64,000 nucleotides of DNA, from the NCBI GenBank assembly GCA_021234155.1, contig JAJEKV010000083.1:462332-526331 (forward strand). The letters run 5' to 3'. The notes under the pieces are model-generated. The model did no database searches. It saw only the letters and a program-made list of their open reading frames with translations, and was not told the origin of the DNA. Made by a program: the position numbers and the translations under genes. The first letter of the stretch is position 1; each line of letters opens with the position of its first letter. The DNA comes from Isoetes taiwanensis (lineage: Eukaryota > Streptophyta > Lycopodiopsida > Isoetales > Isoetaceae). Below are positions 11,700-22,531 of the stretch, one piece after another.

Positions 11700-12711
11700 A
11701 AAAGATGCTTGAAATTGCTGAAAAAAGCTTGTGACCTGTGATGGATGTCATGCTTGAGATGATGTTTTTATAATCTGAATTTGAGGAAGATTGCTGCACG
11801 TTGTTCGCCTTAACCGCCATTCTGGCAGTCATTTTGATAGCCGCAGACGCGGCCCCAAAGCACAAGTTAAAAGAGGTCAAAGACAATAAGACATAACTCA
11901 AGTGCTTAGAAAATTTGCATCATCATGCAACCTCATAATCAACCCGTTTAAAGATAAGTAACCAATTTGCCGGCTTTTGCAAATTGTGCATGACGGTTTA
12001 GACACAACTTGCATATACAAGTACGGCGGCACTACCCTAGTATACAGACCAGGGTGCTTCATATCGAGCAACGAAGGTGCTTCCGAATCCGATCATAAAA
12101 ATGGACAGTAGATGCTGTTAATTATCATTTCACAATAATCCTTGGCATCAATAAAGTCAGTATGTTGTGAATTTTTGGGTTGCCCCTACAGGGGCAAATC
12201 CTCGCCCATGTGGGTTTCTAGCATATTCTAAGCATATCTTGGAATATGCTTAGGATATGCCAAAAACTGCTCCAAACCTAGTGTTGCCTGTAAACTGGCA
12301 GTCGCCAGTGTTGCTGGACGGCCGATGTGGAAACTGGCCAACCGGCTCCATATCCGAGCTCAGCTATGGAGGTCGATGCATTCGGTATAGAGGTCACCTG
12401 TGTTATAGCTTAGATTATGGCAGTTCTTGGCCAGATTTATGGCTAACAGGGTTTTTGGCCGGGAACAGAGTTTAGTCAGGGTTTTGGTTTATGCGTCTTT
12501 CTCTTCTGGAAAGCAAAATAGGGCAGAGATGCAGGTATGTTTCAAGGTGTTTGGAGGTTCAGAGTGATGCATTAGTGGGTGCGTCAGACCCAATGGAAAC
12601 TGTGGTGGGCATTAGTCGTAATCTTCCAGTCATTACTCTCAAAAAGAAGAAGGATGAAACGGATGTTGTTCCCATTGCTTTTGAATTATGAAAGTGTGCC
12701 AAGCACTTTAT
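11700..12711. other. Intergenic upstream of LRR gene and PPR relic
   Basis: The 5' flank of the minus-strand LRR gene, with no recognisable coding sequence. It contains two hairpin-like palindromes near 12182-12260. The short plus-strand frames at 12257-12691 match nothing I know. Confidence 0.4.
12221..12260. repeat. 40-bp palindrome
   Basis: GCATATTCTAAGCATAT pairs with the reverse complement of ATATGCTTAGGATATGC across a short spacer. A GC-rich hairpin (GCCCCTACAGGGGC) precedes it at 12182-12195. It may be the end of a small transposon or a regulatory palindrome. Confidence 0.5.
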
Positions 12712-14266
12712 CAGAAGGCAAGAACCTTCAATCTTGTTTCTTGCAGACTTGCTTATCAGAATGTATATCAAATGTGGAGCTCTCCATGATGCTAGAACTA
12801 TTTTTAATAACATGAATAAATGTAAATCCTATTCTTGGTGCATTATGATTGCATCTTAAGCTCAGCAGGGATGGTTCAAAGAAGTTGAGGAATTATTCCA
12901 TTGTATGCCTTGTAAAAGTTTTCTATCATCTACCACTTTGATTTCGATTTATTGTCAGCAAGGTCGGTTGGACCAGGCTTTTAATTTGTTGATTCAAATC
13001 AAACAATCAGATACAGTTGCGTGGAATGCATTGATATCCGGCCATGTCCAACAGGGGAAGTTGAAAGAAGCTCTTGACGTTTTTAGAAAAATGCCTGAAA
13101 GAAATGAAATCACTTGGAAAGCCATGATTAATGGTTATACTCAGCATCGTCACTTTGAGGAGGCAATGGATTTATTCAACAAGACATTCTTTCGAAATGT
13201 AGCTTCATGGAATGCCTTGATCTCAGCATATGCTCAGCAAGACTTCATCCTAAGGGTTGTTATACTCTTTTGTCAAATGCCCAGCCGAGATATTGTCTCA
13301 TGGACTGCTATAGTTTCAGGTCTTGCCCAAAAGAGGCATCTTAAAGAAGCTCTTATGTCTTTAAGCAAATGCCCAAAAGGGACATGGTTTCATGGAATGC
13401 TTTATTATCAGCTTATGCTAGGCGAGGGCACCTAAAAGAGGCCATTGCCTTCTTTGATAGAATGCCACAAAAGCACATCACTTCCTGGAATTCTTTAATT
13501 GCAGGTCATCTTGAATGCCAATACTTTGCAAAGGCTTTAGTTTATTTTTAAAATATGCCCCAGAGGAATTTGATCTCATGGAAAATTATGCTAGGTGGTT
13601 ATGCTCAAAACGGGTACATCAAGGAAGCTTCTAAAGTATTTGAACACAATGCCACAACGGAACACCTCCTCTTGGAATGCGATTATTGTAGGCTATACTC
13701 GTCAAGGACGCATTGCTAAGGCGCTCCAACTTTTTCAAGGTATGATGCTTAAAAAGCTGAAAACAGATAGTCTAGTCTTCATTAACATTCTTGATGCATG
13801 TGCAGATCAAATGTCCCTGGTAAATGGTAAGTGGATGCATGCATATATTTTGAACCATGTGTCTAAAACAAATATTATTGTCAATAATGCTATTTAAAAT
13901 ATGTATGCAAAATGGGGGTGTCTAGAAGAGGCACATATAGTATATGATAAACTGTCTGTATGAAATACTGTCATATGGAACACTATCATTGGGTCACATG
14001 GGCACCATGGCTATGGTAGCCAAGCCGTGAAGATTTATCAACAGATGAAGCTGAAAGAAATGGTACCAGATGAAATAACATTTGTAACTGTGTTGTGTGC
14101 TTGCATGCTGGCCTAATTAATGAAGCTTACCATTTTTTTGTTTCTATGGGTTATAATCACAACATTGGGCCACCATTGAAATAGTGTAATTGCACAAGTG
14201 ACCTTCTTGGGCTGTGTTGGATGGCTGGATGAAGCTGAGGCATAAATTTACAGTATGGTTCAACAT
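12712..14266 (+). pseudogene. PPR (pentatricopeptide repeat) protein pseudogene, PLS type
   Basis: PPR proteins bind organellar RNA one base per repeat. Clear repeats run through the region, with units such as DTVAWNALISGHVQQGKLKE, then ALDVFRKMPERN, and DMVSWNALLSAYARRGHLKE. Later segments match the typical L2/S2 and E-like end (KTDSLVFINILDACADQMSL, then GKWMHAYIL; a diverged equivalent of the usual LLGRAG..DEAE). The series uses several frames (12905-13435, 13369-13551, 13595-13897 and beyond) and has internal stops such as the TAA after YF near 13551 and a TAA after NNAI near 13897. It is therefore dead. It stops abruptly where minus-strand LINE sequence begins at about 14270, and no DYW domain is visible. 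Confidence 0.85.
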
Positions 14267-14267
14267 T

Positions 14268-14600
14268 CTAATTTTCCATCTGATCAATGTATAGGCCAAA
14301 GAGTGTGGGGGAGAGGGGGCAACCCTGACGCACTTCGATGCTACTGATTACCGGCTGTGCTGACGATGTGATATGGCCTGAGCATGCCTCGTATAGCCTA
14401 TATACTGCATTCTGCAAGTCAAGGGGGGTCCCCAGCTGCCGCAATCTGTCCCATAGCTTGTCGCGGGGTACTGTGTTGAAAGCTTTTGCAAAATCCACGA
14501 AACAACAGTACAGGTTCTGCCGGCGATTCCTGCTATCCTCAATCAATGTGCGCAGCAAAATACCAAATCTTTCAGCCAAAATAATAGCTTGAAATTCAAT
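14268..14600 (-). pseudogene. LINE reverse-transcriptase fragment
   Basis: The minus-strand frame contains RT motifs of non-LTR elements: NLYCCFVDFAKAFNTVPRDK in the early palm and RQGCPLSPTLFGLYID in the middle palm. The catalytic FADD box, which should come next, is missing because the fragment ends at about 14270 against the PPR relic. It is probably a truncated LINE insertion that removed the 3' end of the PPR gene. Residues upstream of about 14600 in this frame are not RT-like. Confidence 0.75.
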
Positions 14601-14669
14601 ACAAAGTTTACTGACAAGAGGAGACGGATTAAGATTTAATTTATATGGTATAGATGCATCATATGGCAA

Positions 14670-16195
14670 TTCTTTCTAATTGTTACCTGCAAAGTGCAGA
14701 ATCCTCTCCAACAATGGATATAGAAAAAAAAAAGAAACTGATTGAAGACATTGATGTGGAGAGGCATTATACTATTGGTGCATTATTTGTTTGTATCATG
14801 AAAAGCCGCAAAGTATTGGTACCATCAAATAGCTCTAGAAAGCATTGAGCAACTTGATCGAATGTTTAAAGCAACAATTTCTCATTGTTTGTCAATGTTT
14901 GAAGCGCACATCTACTTTGGTTTCTCATATGTCCATATTGTAATGTGTAAGTTGCTGAAATATTTGGTTTATATGGCACATCGATGTATAAAGAAGTGGC
15001 ACATTTTCAAGATGTTGGCCTCAAATTTTAGGCAGAGCAGATGCCAATCTTTAGCATATCAAACTAGGGGTTAACTGCAATTTTGATATGCGTCACTTCT
15101 ATTGTCATCCCATATTTTGTACATGGGTAAAAATGTTTCCTTTTCTTCTCCAACACTCGTAGAGATAGACCTTGTTTGTCACGGTTTTTGTCACCCAAAA
15201 TACACTATTATTATCGTCATAAATAACTTTGCGCAACTAAAAGACTATAAACCATTGCAAAAGACCAAAAGACTTGCAAAAACAGCCTCAAATCGTGATT
15301 GGCCATGGCTACCAAACCGATGTTTCATTGGCTTTCGTTTTGATTCTAGAACTATAGACGTAAAAAATCATAAACGAGTGAATAAAATAATGCAAGCTAA
15401 ATAAAGCAAATTTGTTGCTCGAATTCAAATGATTCAAGCAATTCCGCAGCAGCTGTTTGATCCAAACCCCTGTGTCTCATCTTATTCAAAAGCCCTGCTC
15501 ACATATCAATGTAACCTGGTCATTCATCATCTAATTGTAATCGCACCTGGCCCAATGAATATGGAAGTTCTATCTCTATATATTTTGATGTCTCATCTAT
15601 CTTACCTACAAAAGAAATAACAGGATAATCTTTGCACCCTCAATTTAATCATCTAGTTTAACCCTTGTAATCTCAACACTCCTCCATCATGTCTTGACCT
15701 ATAAATTCTATATACCTCTGGATTTGCAATAGCCATTCTTGCTTTAAATGGACATATCAGTACCAAGAAAAAAAAAAAAAACCATGATGCAACCTTTTTC
15801 TTATGAACTGCTAGGCCAGAAGAACAGTCCACCCAATCTGCCAAGAAAGGCCGGATCTTGGCCTGCTCTATTTTTAGGGTTTTTCAAAAAAGTTTTTTTT
15901 TTCGATTTATCCACAGGCCGAAGAGAGATTTGACCAAGGTATAAAAAGAAAAGTGCACCTTTTTTTTTTTAAATTTATGCATGAACCTCCACGTTAGATA
16001 TGACCTGCAGGGAGGCACCCACATGGCTAAGGTGGATTCGTGGAAGTGAATGATTGGGGAAGAAGGGGAGGGGAGGTGATAGGTAGGCAAATTTTATAGC
16101 AGACTTGCCTGACCTCTCCTACAATATTTCTTGGCTTTCTAGGCTATCCACCTGTAGAGCCAGCTAGCCTCAATTGAATGAGACCTATTGGATCT
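14670..16195. other. Intergenic, no gene recognised
   Basis: About 1.5 kb with poly(A)/poly(T) runs (15768-15781, 15893-15903, 15960-15970) and short frames only. It ends at the target duplication of the Harbinger element. Confidence 0.5.
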
Positions 16196-16198
16196 TTA

Positions 16199-16214
16199 GG
16201 GGCAGATTTCACTA
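16199..16214 (+). repeat. Left terminal inverted repeat of Harbinger-1
   Basis: GGGGCAGATTTCACTA, directly preceded by the target copy TTA. It pairs with 21085-21100 at 14 of 16 positions. Confidence 0.88.
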
Positions 16215-16520
16215 CGACTACTGGCAATTTCAATACATTCAGCAATTTCCAGGCCGCAATTTGCCCTTCCGTCGAGATAGATTCCACAGGGCCAAAACTA
16301 CCGGCTGACTCAGCGTCCATGTCGCCAACATCTTCAACAAATTGGCGTCAAGAATCTTCGTGAGAGGAGGCGTGCATTCGTTAGCTCCTCCATGCTCGAA
16401 GATGAAACGCATATCAGGTAAGCAATCAGATTCTTAATTCACTATTCCTTTCCATAAATTCACGTTCCTTCTTGTTGCTAAAATAGATAAACTTGGTTGA
16501 ACGTAGAAGATTAGGTGAAT

Positions 16521-16832
16521 ATGGAAAGAAGAACTTCAGAGGAACATGCAATTGCCAATCTTTTGACTCCACAAGTCTTCAGTCTCAATTCATCAGAAAA
16601 TCATTCCACAGATCCTAGTTCTGTGCAAGAAGAATATGCAGAAGAGGTTGATGTTGCTATGGACAGTGCACTAAATCATGTGGATGATGAATCAAATGAG
16701 AGGGTAAATAGCCTTATTATGAGAAAACAACTGATTGTTTTTGCCCTCGCTTGCTATATGCAGTTTATGATGCTACTTTTCCAAGGAGATACCACAGAAG
16801 CTATCACTTATGGCTTGATCAGTGCTATCTAG
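16521..16832 (+). CDS. Possible 5' exon or leader frame of Harbinger-1 transposase
   Basis: The ATG at 16521 opens a frame of about 100 codons with an acidic N-terminal region (SSVQEEYAEEVDVAMDSALN). It overlaps the start of the transposase frame but is out of phase with it. Either a short intron or a frameshift joins the two, or this is untranslated leader. A GTAAAT donor at 16704 and a TATATGCAG acceptor at 16763 would remove 60 bases, but that does not correct the frame, so I leave the join open. Confidence 0.4.
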   Translation: MERRTSEEHAIANLLTPQVFSLNSSENHSTDPSSVQEEYAEEVDVAMDSALNHVDDESNERVNSLIMRKQLIVFALACYMQFMMLLFQGDTTEAITYGLISAI

Positions 16833-18097
16833 TGCTTAGAGGTTCAAATGGAAGGTCTGCCAGGAGACGCCCTAATATATGGTGTTACGATAGGCCAGCA
16901 ACATTCATGGAATGTACCTTGATGCAATTTTACAGTGATGGTATGTTCAAGAAAAGGTTGAGGTTGTGTAAACAAACTTTTGAGTACATTTGCCAAGAAT
17001 TAGGGCCTCTATTAAAGCGTGAGGATACAAAAATGCGCCTCAGCATTTCTGTAGAAACTAAGGTGTGCATTGCACTATCTAGACTCGCTACAGGTAATAC
17101 AATTACAGAGATTGCAGACAATTATGCAGTAGGCTACACCACAGCCCAGCGTGCTATTTTGGATTTTTGTTTTGCTCTCAAAGAGAAATTGCACAGATTA
17201 TGCATCAAATGTCCATCAACTGAACGATTTCAAACACTTGCACAAGAATTTGAGAAATTGAAAGGCATTCCGTATGTTGTTGGTGCGATTGATGGTTCAC
17301 ATATCCCCGTTATGGCCCCAGTTGAAAGCAGAGAGGACTATTACAATCGGAAAGGGTTTTATTCTATCATTCTTCAGATAATTGTGTCCTCAAGCTGCTT
17401 GATTTGGGACTATGACATGGCCTGGCCTGAGAGTTTGCATGATTGGAAAGTGTTTGAAAGCTCAAACGCAGGGAGAAGAATTATGAACAATGGAAGATTA
17501 AAGAAATATTGTCTTGTGGGTGATGCGGCGTATCCTCCCAGGCCATGGATGTTATCGCCTTTCAAAGGTCACAAAGATGGTTTGAACATGATGGAATACA
17601 ACTGGAATTACCTCCAGTCTAGCACTAGGATGCCTGTTGAGTGCGCATTTGGGATGCTAAAGTCCAGGTTCAGAATTTTATTGAAAAGAATGGATGTCAG
17701 ATTAGAATTTGTTCCTGCTATTGTGACTGCATGTTTGATTTTGCATAACTTGTGCATCTTTCATCGAGATAAGTTTGATGATGATTGGATAACTGAAGCG
17801 ACGAAGGAATTGGAAAGATCAATTGCATCTGAGGAGACTTCTAAACGAGCAGAACGTAGATTGAAGAGATTGAAAATCTCAGGTGGCGATATTGCAAATG
17901 CTGCAGCTTATGGTATTCATGGTGTGAGAGGTGTTGACATGGATCCTCTCGAGGCCCTTGCAAGAGCTCTGGAGGAAGATGTAGAGGATGTGGTAGCAGT
18001 TTCAATAAATGGTCCGCAAAGTCAAAAGGATGCAAATGCAAGTAATACTGCTAGATGCAACGCATTGGTCAGGGCTCTATATCTTCAAACATCCTGA
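16754..18097 (+). CDS. PIF/Harbinger transposase (HARBI1-like, DDE_Tnp_4)
   Basis: Cuts and rejoins the element at its terminal repeats. The open frame of about 447 codons has a helix-turn-helix-like region (ATGNTITEIADNYAVGYTTA) followed by the RNase H-like catalytic core. The three acidic residues are all present: Asp in GAIDGSHI (codon 17291), Asp in GDAAYP (17522) and Glu in PVECAFGMLKSRF (17639). The family motifs YYNRKGFYSIILQ, HDWKVFE and LHNLCI are also there. The frame is open from 16751 but has no in-frame ATG until 16907 (MECTLMQF), so the true start lies in an upstream exon or at that ATG. No internal stop is seen, unlike the second Harbinger copy. Confidence 0.9.
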   Translation, partial: LYAVYDATFPRRYHRSYHLWLDQCYLVLRGSNGRSARRRPNIWCYDRPATFMECTLMQFYSDGMFKKRLRLCKQTFEYICQELGPLLKREDTKMRLSISVETKVCIALSRLATGNTITEIADNYAVGYTTAQRAILDFCFALKEKLHRLCIKCPSTERFQTLAQEFEKLKGIPYVVGAIDGSHIPVMAPVESREDYYNRKGFYSIILQIIVSSSCLIWDYDMAWPESLHDWKVFESSNAGRRIMNNGRLKKYCLVGDAAYPPRPWMLSPFKGHKDGLNMMEYNWNYLQSSTRMPVECAFGMLKSRFRILLKRMDVRLEFVPAIVTACLILHNLCIFHRDKFDDDWITEATKELERSIASEETSKRAERRLKRLKISGGDIANAAAYGIHGVRGVDMDPLEALARALEEDVEDVVAVSINGPQSQKDANASNTARCNALVRALYLQTS

Positions 18098-18190
18098 TGA
18101 CATAATTAAAGTTAGTTCTCCTTTGTGCTACTTGAAGTATGAAGTTTGTCATTTAATTAAATGCGTTACCATGTGTCTTGAAGGAATGGG

Positions 18191-18330
18191 CAAGAAGTGT
18201 ATCAGCAAGAAGTGTATCAGCAAGGGGCATTTCCCACATAAATATGCCTCTCAAAATGAGCAAGAAGTGTATCAGCAAGAAGTGTATAAGCAAGGGGCAT
18301 TTCCCACATAAATATGGCTCTCAAGTATGT
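18191..18330 (+). repeat. Tandem duplication, 70-bp period
   Basis: Two copies of a 70-base unit begin CAAGAAGTGTATCAGCAAGA at 18191 and 18261. Each holds an internal near-repeat of AGCAAGAAGTGTAT and ends CATTTCCCACATAAATATG. It lies in the spacer downstream of the transposase. Confidence 0.85.
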
Positions 18331-18814
18331 AGATCATTCGTCTTGTGTTATTTCCCACTTTTAAAGATAAAACTGTTCAAAGATCAAGTCTTCCTTGGAG
18401 ACCAAGCATGATTGTATCCTCCTTCGCACAAATCCATATAACATTTCTAGAAACAATTATTTGTGTTTAGAAGATTGTTGATTCACGGTTATTAAAAATT
18501 ATGTAGCCTAGAGGATTTAGGAAAGCATATCTTTGGACTGCTATATAAGGATTACATGAAGGCAATGCAACTATAAAATTTTAAGGAATTTTATTAAGTA
18601 AAATTTTATTACTTCACTACCTGCATGCATATACACATACTTAGAAAACAGACAGGCTTATTTGTGCATGTCTTTTTGACACAAAATATATGTATTTATG
18701 AGAAAAAGAAAGCAAAATGTTGCTCCTTGAGAAAAACAGTGTGTAAACAAGCTGCTTACAGGAGATCAATTTTCCCATTGTGAGTACTATTATAACAGGT
18801 ATTTACAACAGCTT

Positions 18815-19013
18815 ATGGTACCCTGTTCCACAGAAAAAGCCTCCATCTGAGCGAGAGCTGTCCAAACAAAGAATGTGCTTGCCCATATTGGCAGCAACCT
18901 GAGAACCATCTTCACTTCCTCAACCTGTGTAACGGTGCAAAGCTTCCACTGGCTGACATAACTCAGAAATTCCATGTCTTTGGGAAGAATAATTGTTGCC
19001 CTATCAAGAAACC
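18815..19013 (-). pseudogene. Captured exon fragment of an NPF (NRT1/PTR) transporter
   Basis: The minus-strand frame reads FLDRATII, then WKLCTVTQVEEVKMVLRLLP, IWAS and VEQGT. This matches the conserved central region of plant nitrate/peptide transporters (FLDKAA..., LCTVTQVEEVK, LPIW, VxQG). The match begins just after an AACAG, where NPF genes commonly have an exon boundary, and ends after VEQGT. The rest of the roughly 570-residue transporter is absent. It sits inside Harbinger-1 between two element genes, so it is most likely a host exon picked up by the transposon. It cannot encode a transporter. Confidence 0.75.
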
Positions 19014-19535
19014 TGTTTGAGAAACTTCTTATCAACCACAGCGAGAATTCACAATTCACAATTGCAGCAAAATGGTTTAAGGATCTTACAAAAACTGAGC
19101 GGTGCGAACACATTGGACATATAAAATACAATGAACAATGAACATGGAAACCAATGAACATATAAAAAACAGCACATAAACTATAGCACATGAAATACAT
19201 GAACATTGAACATATAAAATACAGCACATTGGACACTCGAACATGGCAACCAATGCAGCTGAACATGTGACAGCCTGTGTTGCAGCTGAACATGTGACAG
19301 TAACAATTTCAATTAAGCAATAGAAAACTAAACATGAACAACAATAAATTAGTAGCAATGAAGTAAATAAGTAAGTGGTTCAACAAGTAGTTTGAATCAT
19401 TATGAAAGAGAGTACAATCTGAAACTGTGAAACTCCAGCTTGACAAACCTGTGAGCCAAACATGAGCAATGTCACCACTCATATCATAAAATGAAAAAGT
19501 AAGATAGACTAAAGGAAATGTACCTAACATTTTCT

Positions 19536-20682
19536 TCAGAGCTTCTTCACTAGCATTCCAAAATAGGAGTCGAAGCTTCGCAGCAATTCGAGGCGCTCTT
19601 CTTTCAGCTTGAGTTTGCGTTCCTCAATCTTTTCCATCTTGTCAATGAACTCCTTACGCCCGTCCTTGAGTTCTTGCAGCAATTGGCGTTTCTGATCTTT
19701 ATTGTTGCTTTTTGGATCAATTGTCTTCTCTACCTTGACCTCAACCTTCACCATCTTCTTGTTCTTGGTGTGTCGTCTCTACATTGGGTTCAAGTTTCTT
19801 ATCCATTCCGTCTTCATCCATAGCTTCTTTGGGTGCACCATCTAGCTCACTAGGTAATGAACTACCATTTCTATTGTTTGCTTCATTATCAGAATCAGAA
19901 TCCACCTCTATAGCTGCACCATGTATGGCCTTGGACACATTTGCTCTCGTGCCCATGAACTCATCAATAATGTCAAACCACTCACATGTATTTGCTCTAT
20001 CGTTCCCAGAAATGCTATTATGATGCTTATCAGCCTTGTACTCAGCATAGATGGACATCAATTTTTTCCTGCAGGCCTCTGCATCCTTGTCCAAGTCAGG
20101 ACAACGAGCAACAACACGCCTATGGACTCTCGTCCACAATTCACGCAGGTTCCCTTGTTTTGGCTTGTTGAAGTCATCAAGAAGTTCAGCTCTAGCATGA
20201 ATAAGCTGCACAGTCCACTTATCATCCCATCTAGCCCACTTACCTTTATCCTCCTTCTTGGAAGCCTTGGAACAACCTTTCCTGCTTTCTGCCTTTGGAA
20301 CCTTATCTGCAGGGTTCATGATATTTGGGACAGCACATTTTTTTGATTTGTTACTAGCAATTTCTAGTTGGTTTGGCAATGGATTAACGGGAGTTGCATG
20401 GTGAGCAGTAGGAAAGTTAGCAAGAGGCATGTTTGATCGATAAGCCTTATCAGCTTGAACAGGCTGGCTGGATGGAAATTAGTAAGGAGCAGACTGGGTT
20501 GGATAGCCTGGATGTGGCTGCTGAAATCCATGGAAGGGTGCATTGGCTGGATTGGTTGTTTGGAATCTTCTCAAAGGAAGCTTTTGAGGACCAGCAAACC
20601 CTTGTTGTACAGAAAGTACAAAGGACTGTTGATCTTCTTGAGTCTCATGAACGATTTCAATCTGTAACTTATTGCACAACAT
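19536..20682 (-). pseudogene. Myb/trihelix-like DNA-binding protein of Harbinger-1
   Basis: PIF/Harbinger elements need a second, Myb-like protein that binds the transposon ends and helps bring the transposase to the nucleus. Here a Q/P-rich N-terminal part (20682-20480) runs into an in-frame TAA at 20477-20479. It is followed in the same frame by the domain KWARWDDKWTVQLIHARAEL and then ACRKKLMSIYAEYK, a trihelix/SANT-like fold. This frame stops at 19741, and the C-terminal coiled coil (QLLQELKDGRKEFIDKMEKI) resumes one frame over to 19536. One nonsense codon and one frame change make it non-functional as sequenced. Convergent with the transposase gene. Confidence 0.8.
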
Positions 20683-21084
20683 AAAAAATGCTACTTTAGC
20701 CTATGAATTGGTATGAGAATGGAAAAGGCAGAAGAAATCTTACGGGTTGTTGGTTCTCAAGCTTTCTTCTAGAGGAAACGGTGCCATCGTCTACAAACCG
20801 GCTAGCAATTGTTGATCAGCCTGGAGGCTGAAAGGAAGAACTAGCAAGACGAACTAGATTTCTTAAGGAGAATTTTGGCGGTAGTAGGAAACGTGGCCAT
20901 TATCATCACTTTCGGCGGTTAAACCTTAGGGCAAGAGAGGTCGTCAATAAGGTTACGTTTTGGCAATTCCATCTCAGCGATTGGAGCACAACTTCCAGGC
21001 ATAGTGCAATATCAACGTAAAGGTTATTTGATGATGTGGCCATTTCCTATTGCTAAACGATACTCAATTTAACTTTATTGGCAC

Positions 21085-21100
21085 TAATGGAATCTGCCCC
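21085..21100 (-). repeat. Right terminal inverted repeat of Harbinger-1
   Basis: TAATGGAATCTGCCCC, directly followed by the target copy TTA at 21101-21103. Confidence 0.88.
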
Positions 21101-21103
21101 TTA

Positions 21104-21530
21104 GGGTGATTTTCTACTATAGGTACATTTTAGGACTATCATATAATTATATGACACCATTTTATGATGCCATATCATGTTTAAGACACGTCTTATTTTT
21201 ATCATTTTTCCATTCTAACAAATAAGACATGTCTCAATAATATAAGACATGTCTTAAAAGTTTACATTTTCCACTAATAAATGACATGGAACATGTCCTT
21301 TAAATTTTAATTCAACGTAGCAATACTTTACATAAAGACAACACAACTTTATGTTCAAATCAATCCTCCTCCATGTTTGCAATTCCATTGCATTTGTTTA
21401 CTTCATACAAAGCTTTAGCTAATGCGTCCCTTCTTGCAGTATCTTCCAGTTGATAATTGAGTGTAACCACTTCCTCTTGAATATCAGAATCTGAACCATT
21501 TGCAACACCATCGTAAGCCACACCTAATTC
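21104..21530. other. Spacer, possibly 3' part of Harbinger-2
   Basis: AT-rich, with recurring AAGACATGTCTTA-like palindromes at about 21182-21262. It lies between Harbinger-1 and the minus-strand Harbinger-2 transposase and probably belongs to the latter element. I found no clear terminal repeat. Confidence 0.4.
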
Positions 21531-22388
21531 TCATAAAGCATCTCTAGCAGCATTATCCCTACATTCCTTTAACTCTTCTTGGGCTTCCCTGATCCAAATT
21601 TCATCAAAAGCATCATTGTGAATAATACATAAGTTATGTAGAACTAAACACGCCGATACAACTAGCGGAACATGCTTCAAACGCATCTCCATTTTTTTCA
21701 ATAGTATACGAAAACGAGCTTTTAGTATATCAAATGCCCTCTCCACGGACATCCTGGTGCTAGACTGAATGAAATTCCAATGTTTCTGTATTGGGGTAAA
21801 TACTGGGCCTACATTAAAATGTGGTGTCAACAGCCAATTCCTAGCATTGTAACCTGCATCACCTAATATGCAGTAATTGCCCATTTGACCAGAGGTAAAT
21901 TTGGTGCAAGCAGATGTTCTTTCAAATAGAGCCCAATCGTGCATACTTCCTGCCCAACCAACATCGTAATCCCATATCAGACACCTGGAATCAACAATGA
22001 TTTGTAGAAGGATGGAGTGAAAGCCTTTCCTATTGTAATAATCAGGAGCATGCTCTATAGGAGCTGTTATGGGAATGTAACTGCCATCCACTGCCCCAAT
22101 CACATTGGGAATGCCATGCTTGGCCTCAAAGCCAGTTGCATATTTCTTACACGTACTCATGGAGGGCCAAATAAGACCACGATGCAGTTTTTCCTTCTTT
22201 ATTTTTATTGCCTAACAAAATTCTATAACACAAAGCTGTAGTGACGCCAACTCATATAATTCTGCTACCACGGGAAGTGTTGAACCACTTGCAAGGCGAG
22301 TCAATGCAATAGCCACTTTTTTTGGGACTTCCAAAGCCAATCTTAGGTGTGTGTTCTTCCTCACTAGCACTGGATGTAACACACTGCA
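21531..22388 (-). pseudogene. Harbinger-2 transposase, catalytic part, split by chromovirus
   Basis: Same family as the transposase at 16754 but clearly diverged. The catalytic Asp in GAVDGSYI, Asp in GDAGYN and Glu in SVERAFDILKARF are all present, with YYNRKGFHSILLQ and LHNLCII. Upstream in the same frame, the N-terminal part (KKVAIALTRLASGSTLPVVA) is separated from the core by a single TAG at 22212-22214. At 22388 the gene is cut by the 5' LTR. The missing N-terminal segment lies 13.3 kb away at 35674-35924. The gene was already, or has since become, inactive by both lesions. Confidence 0.85.
22384..22388. repeat. Target-site duplication CTGCA, left copy
   Basis: CTGCA directly before the TG of the 5' LTR; the same five bases follow the CA of the 3' LTR at 35674-35678. 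Five base pairs is the usual Ty3/gypsy duplication. Confidence 0.9.
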
Positions 22389-22531
22389 TGTGATGTTCGG
22401 GACGCGTATCTCACGGTCCCCGGGCGTATACCGCATCGTTGCCACGTCCGCATTACCGCCACTCCGACCGACGGTAATGCGTAACGTGTAGCCAGGTGGG
22501 TAGCCCCTAGGGGGCAACTTGCCAGAAATAT

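Larger units (their letters stand above)
16199..21100 (+). mobile_element. Complete PIF/Harbinger DNA transposon
   Basis: A 4902-bp element. It begins GGGGCAGATTTCACTA and ends with the inverted counterpart TAATGGAATCTGCCCC: 16-base termini with 14 matches. It is flanked on both sides by TTA (16196-16198 and 21101-21103), the characteristic 3-bp target of PIF/Harbinger. Inside are a DDE transposase gene on the plus strand, a Myb/trihelix-like gene on the minus strand (the family's usual second protein), a 70-bp tandem duplication and a fragment of a host NPF gene. The two element genes converge. The transposase frame looks intact, but the Myb gene has a stop and a frame change, so the element probably cannot move on its own as sequenced. 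Confidence 0.9.

Noticed and set aside
11554..11901. 115-codon minus-strand frame upstream of the LRR gene
   Set aside because: Overlaps the LRR signal-peptide region in another frame and has no domain.
16704..16763. 60-bp intron joining the 5' frame to the Harbinger transposase
   Set aside because: GT and AG are present, but removing 60 bases does not bring the two frames into phase.
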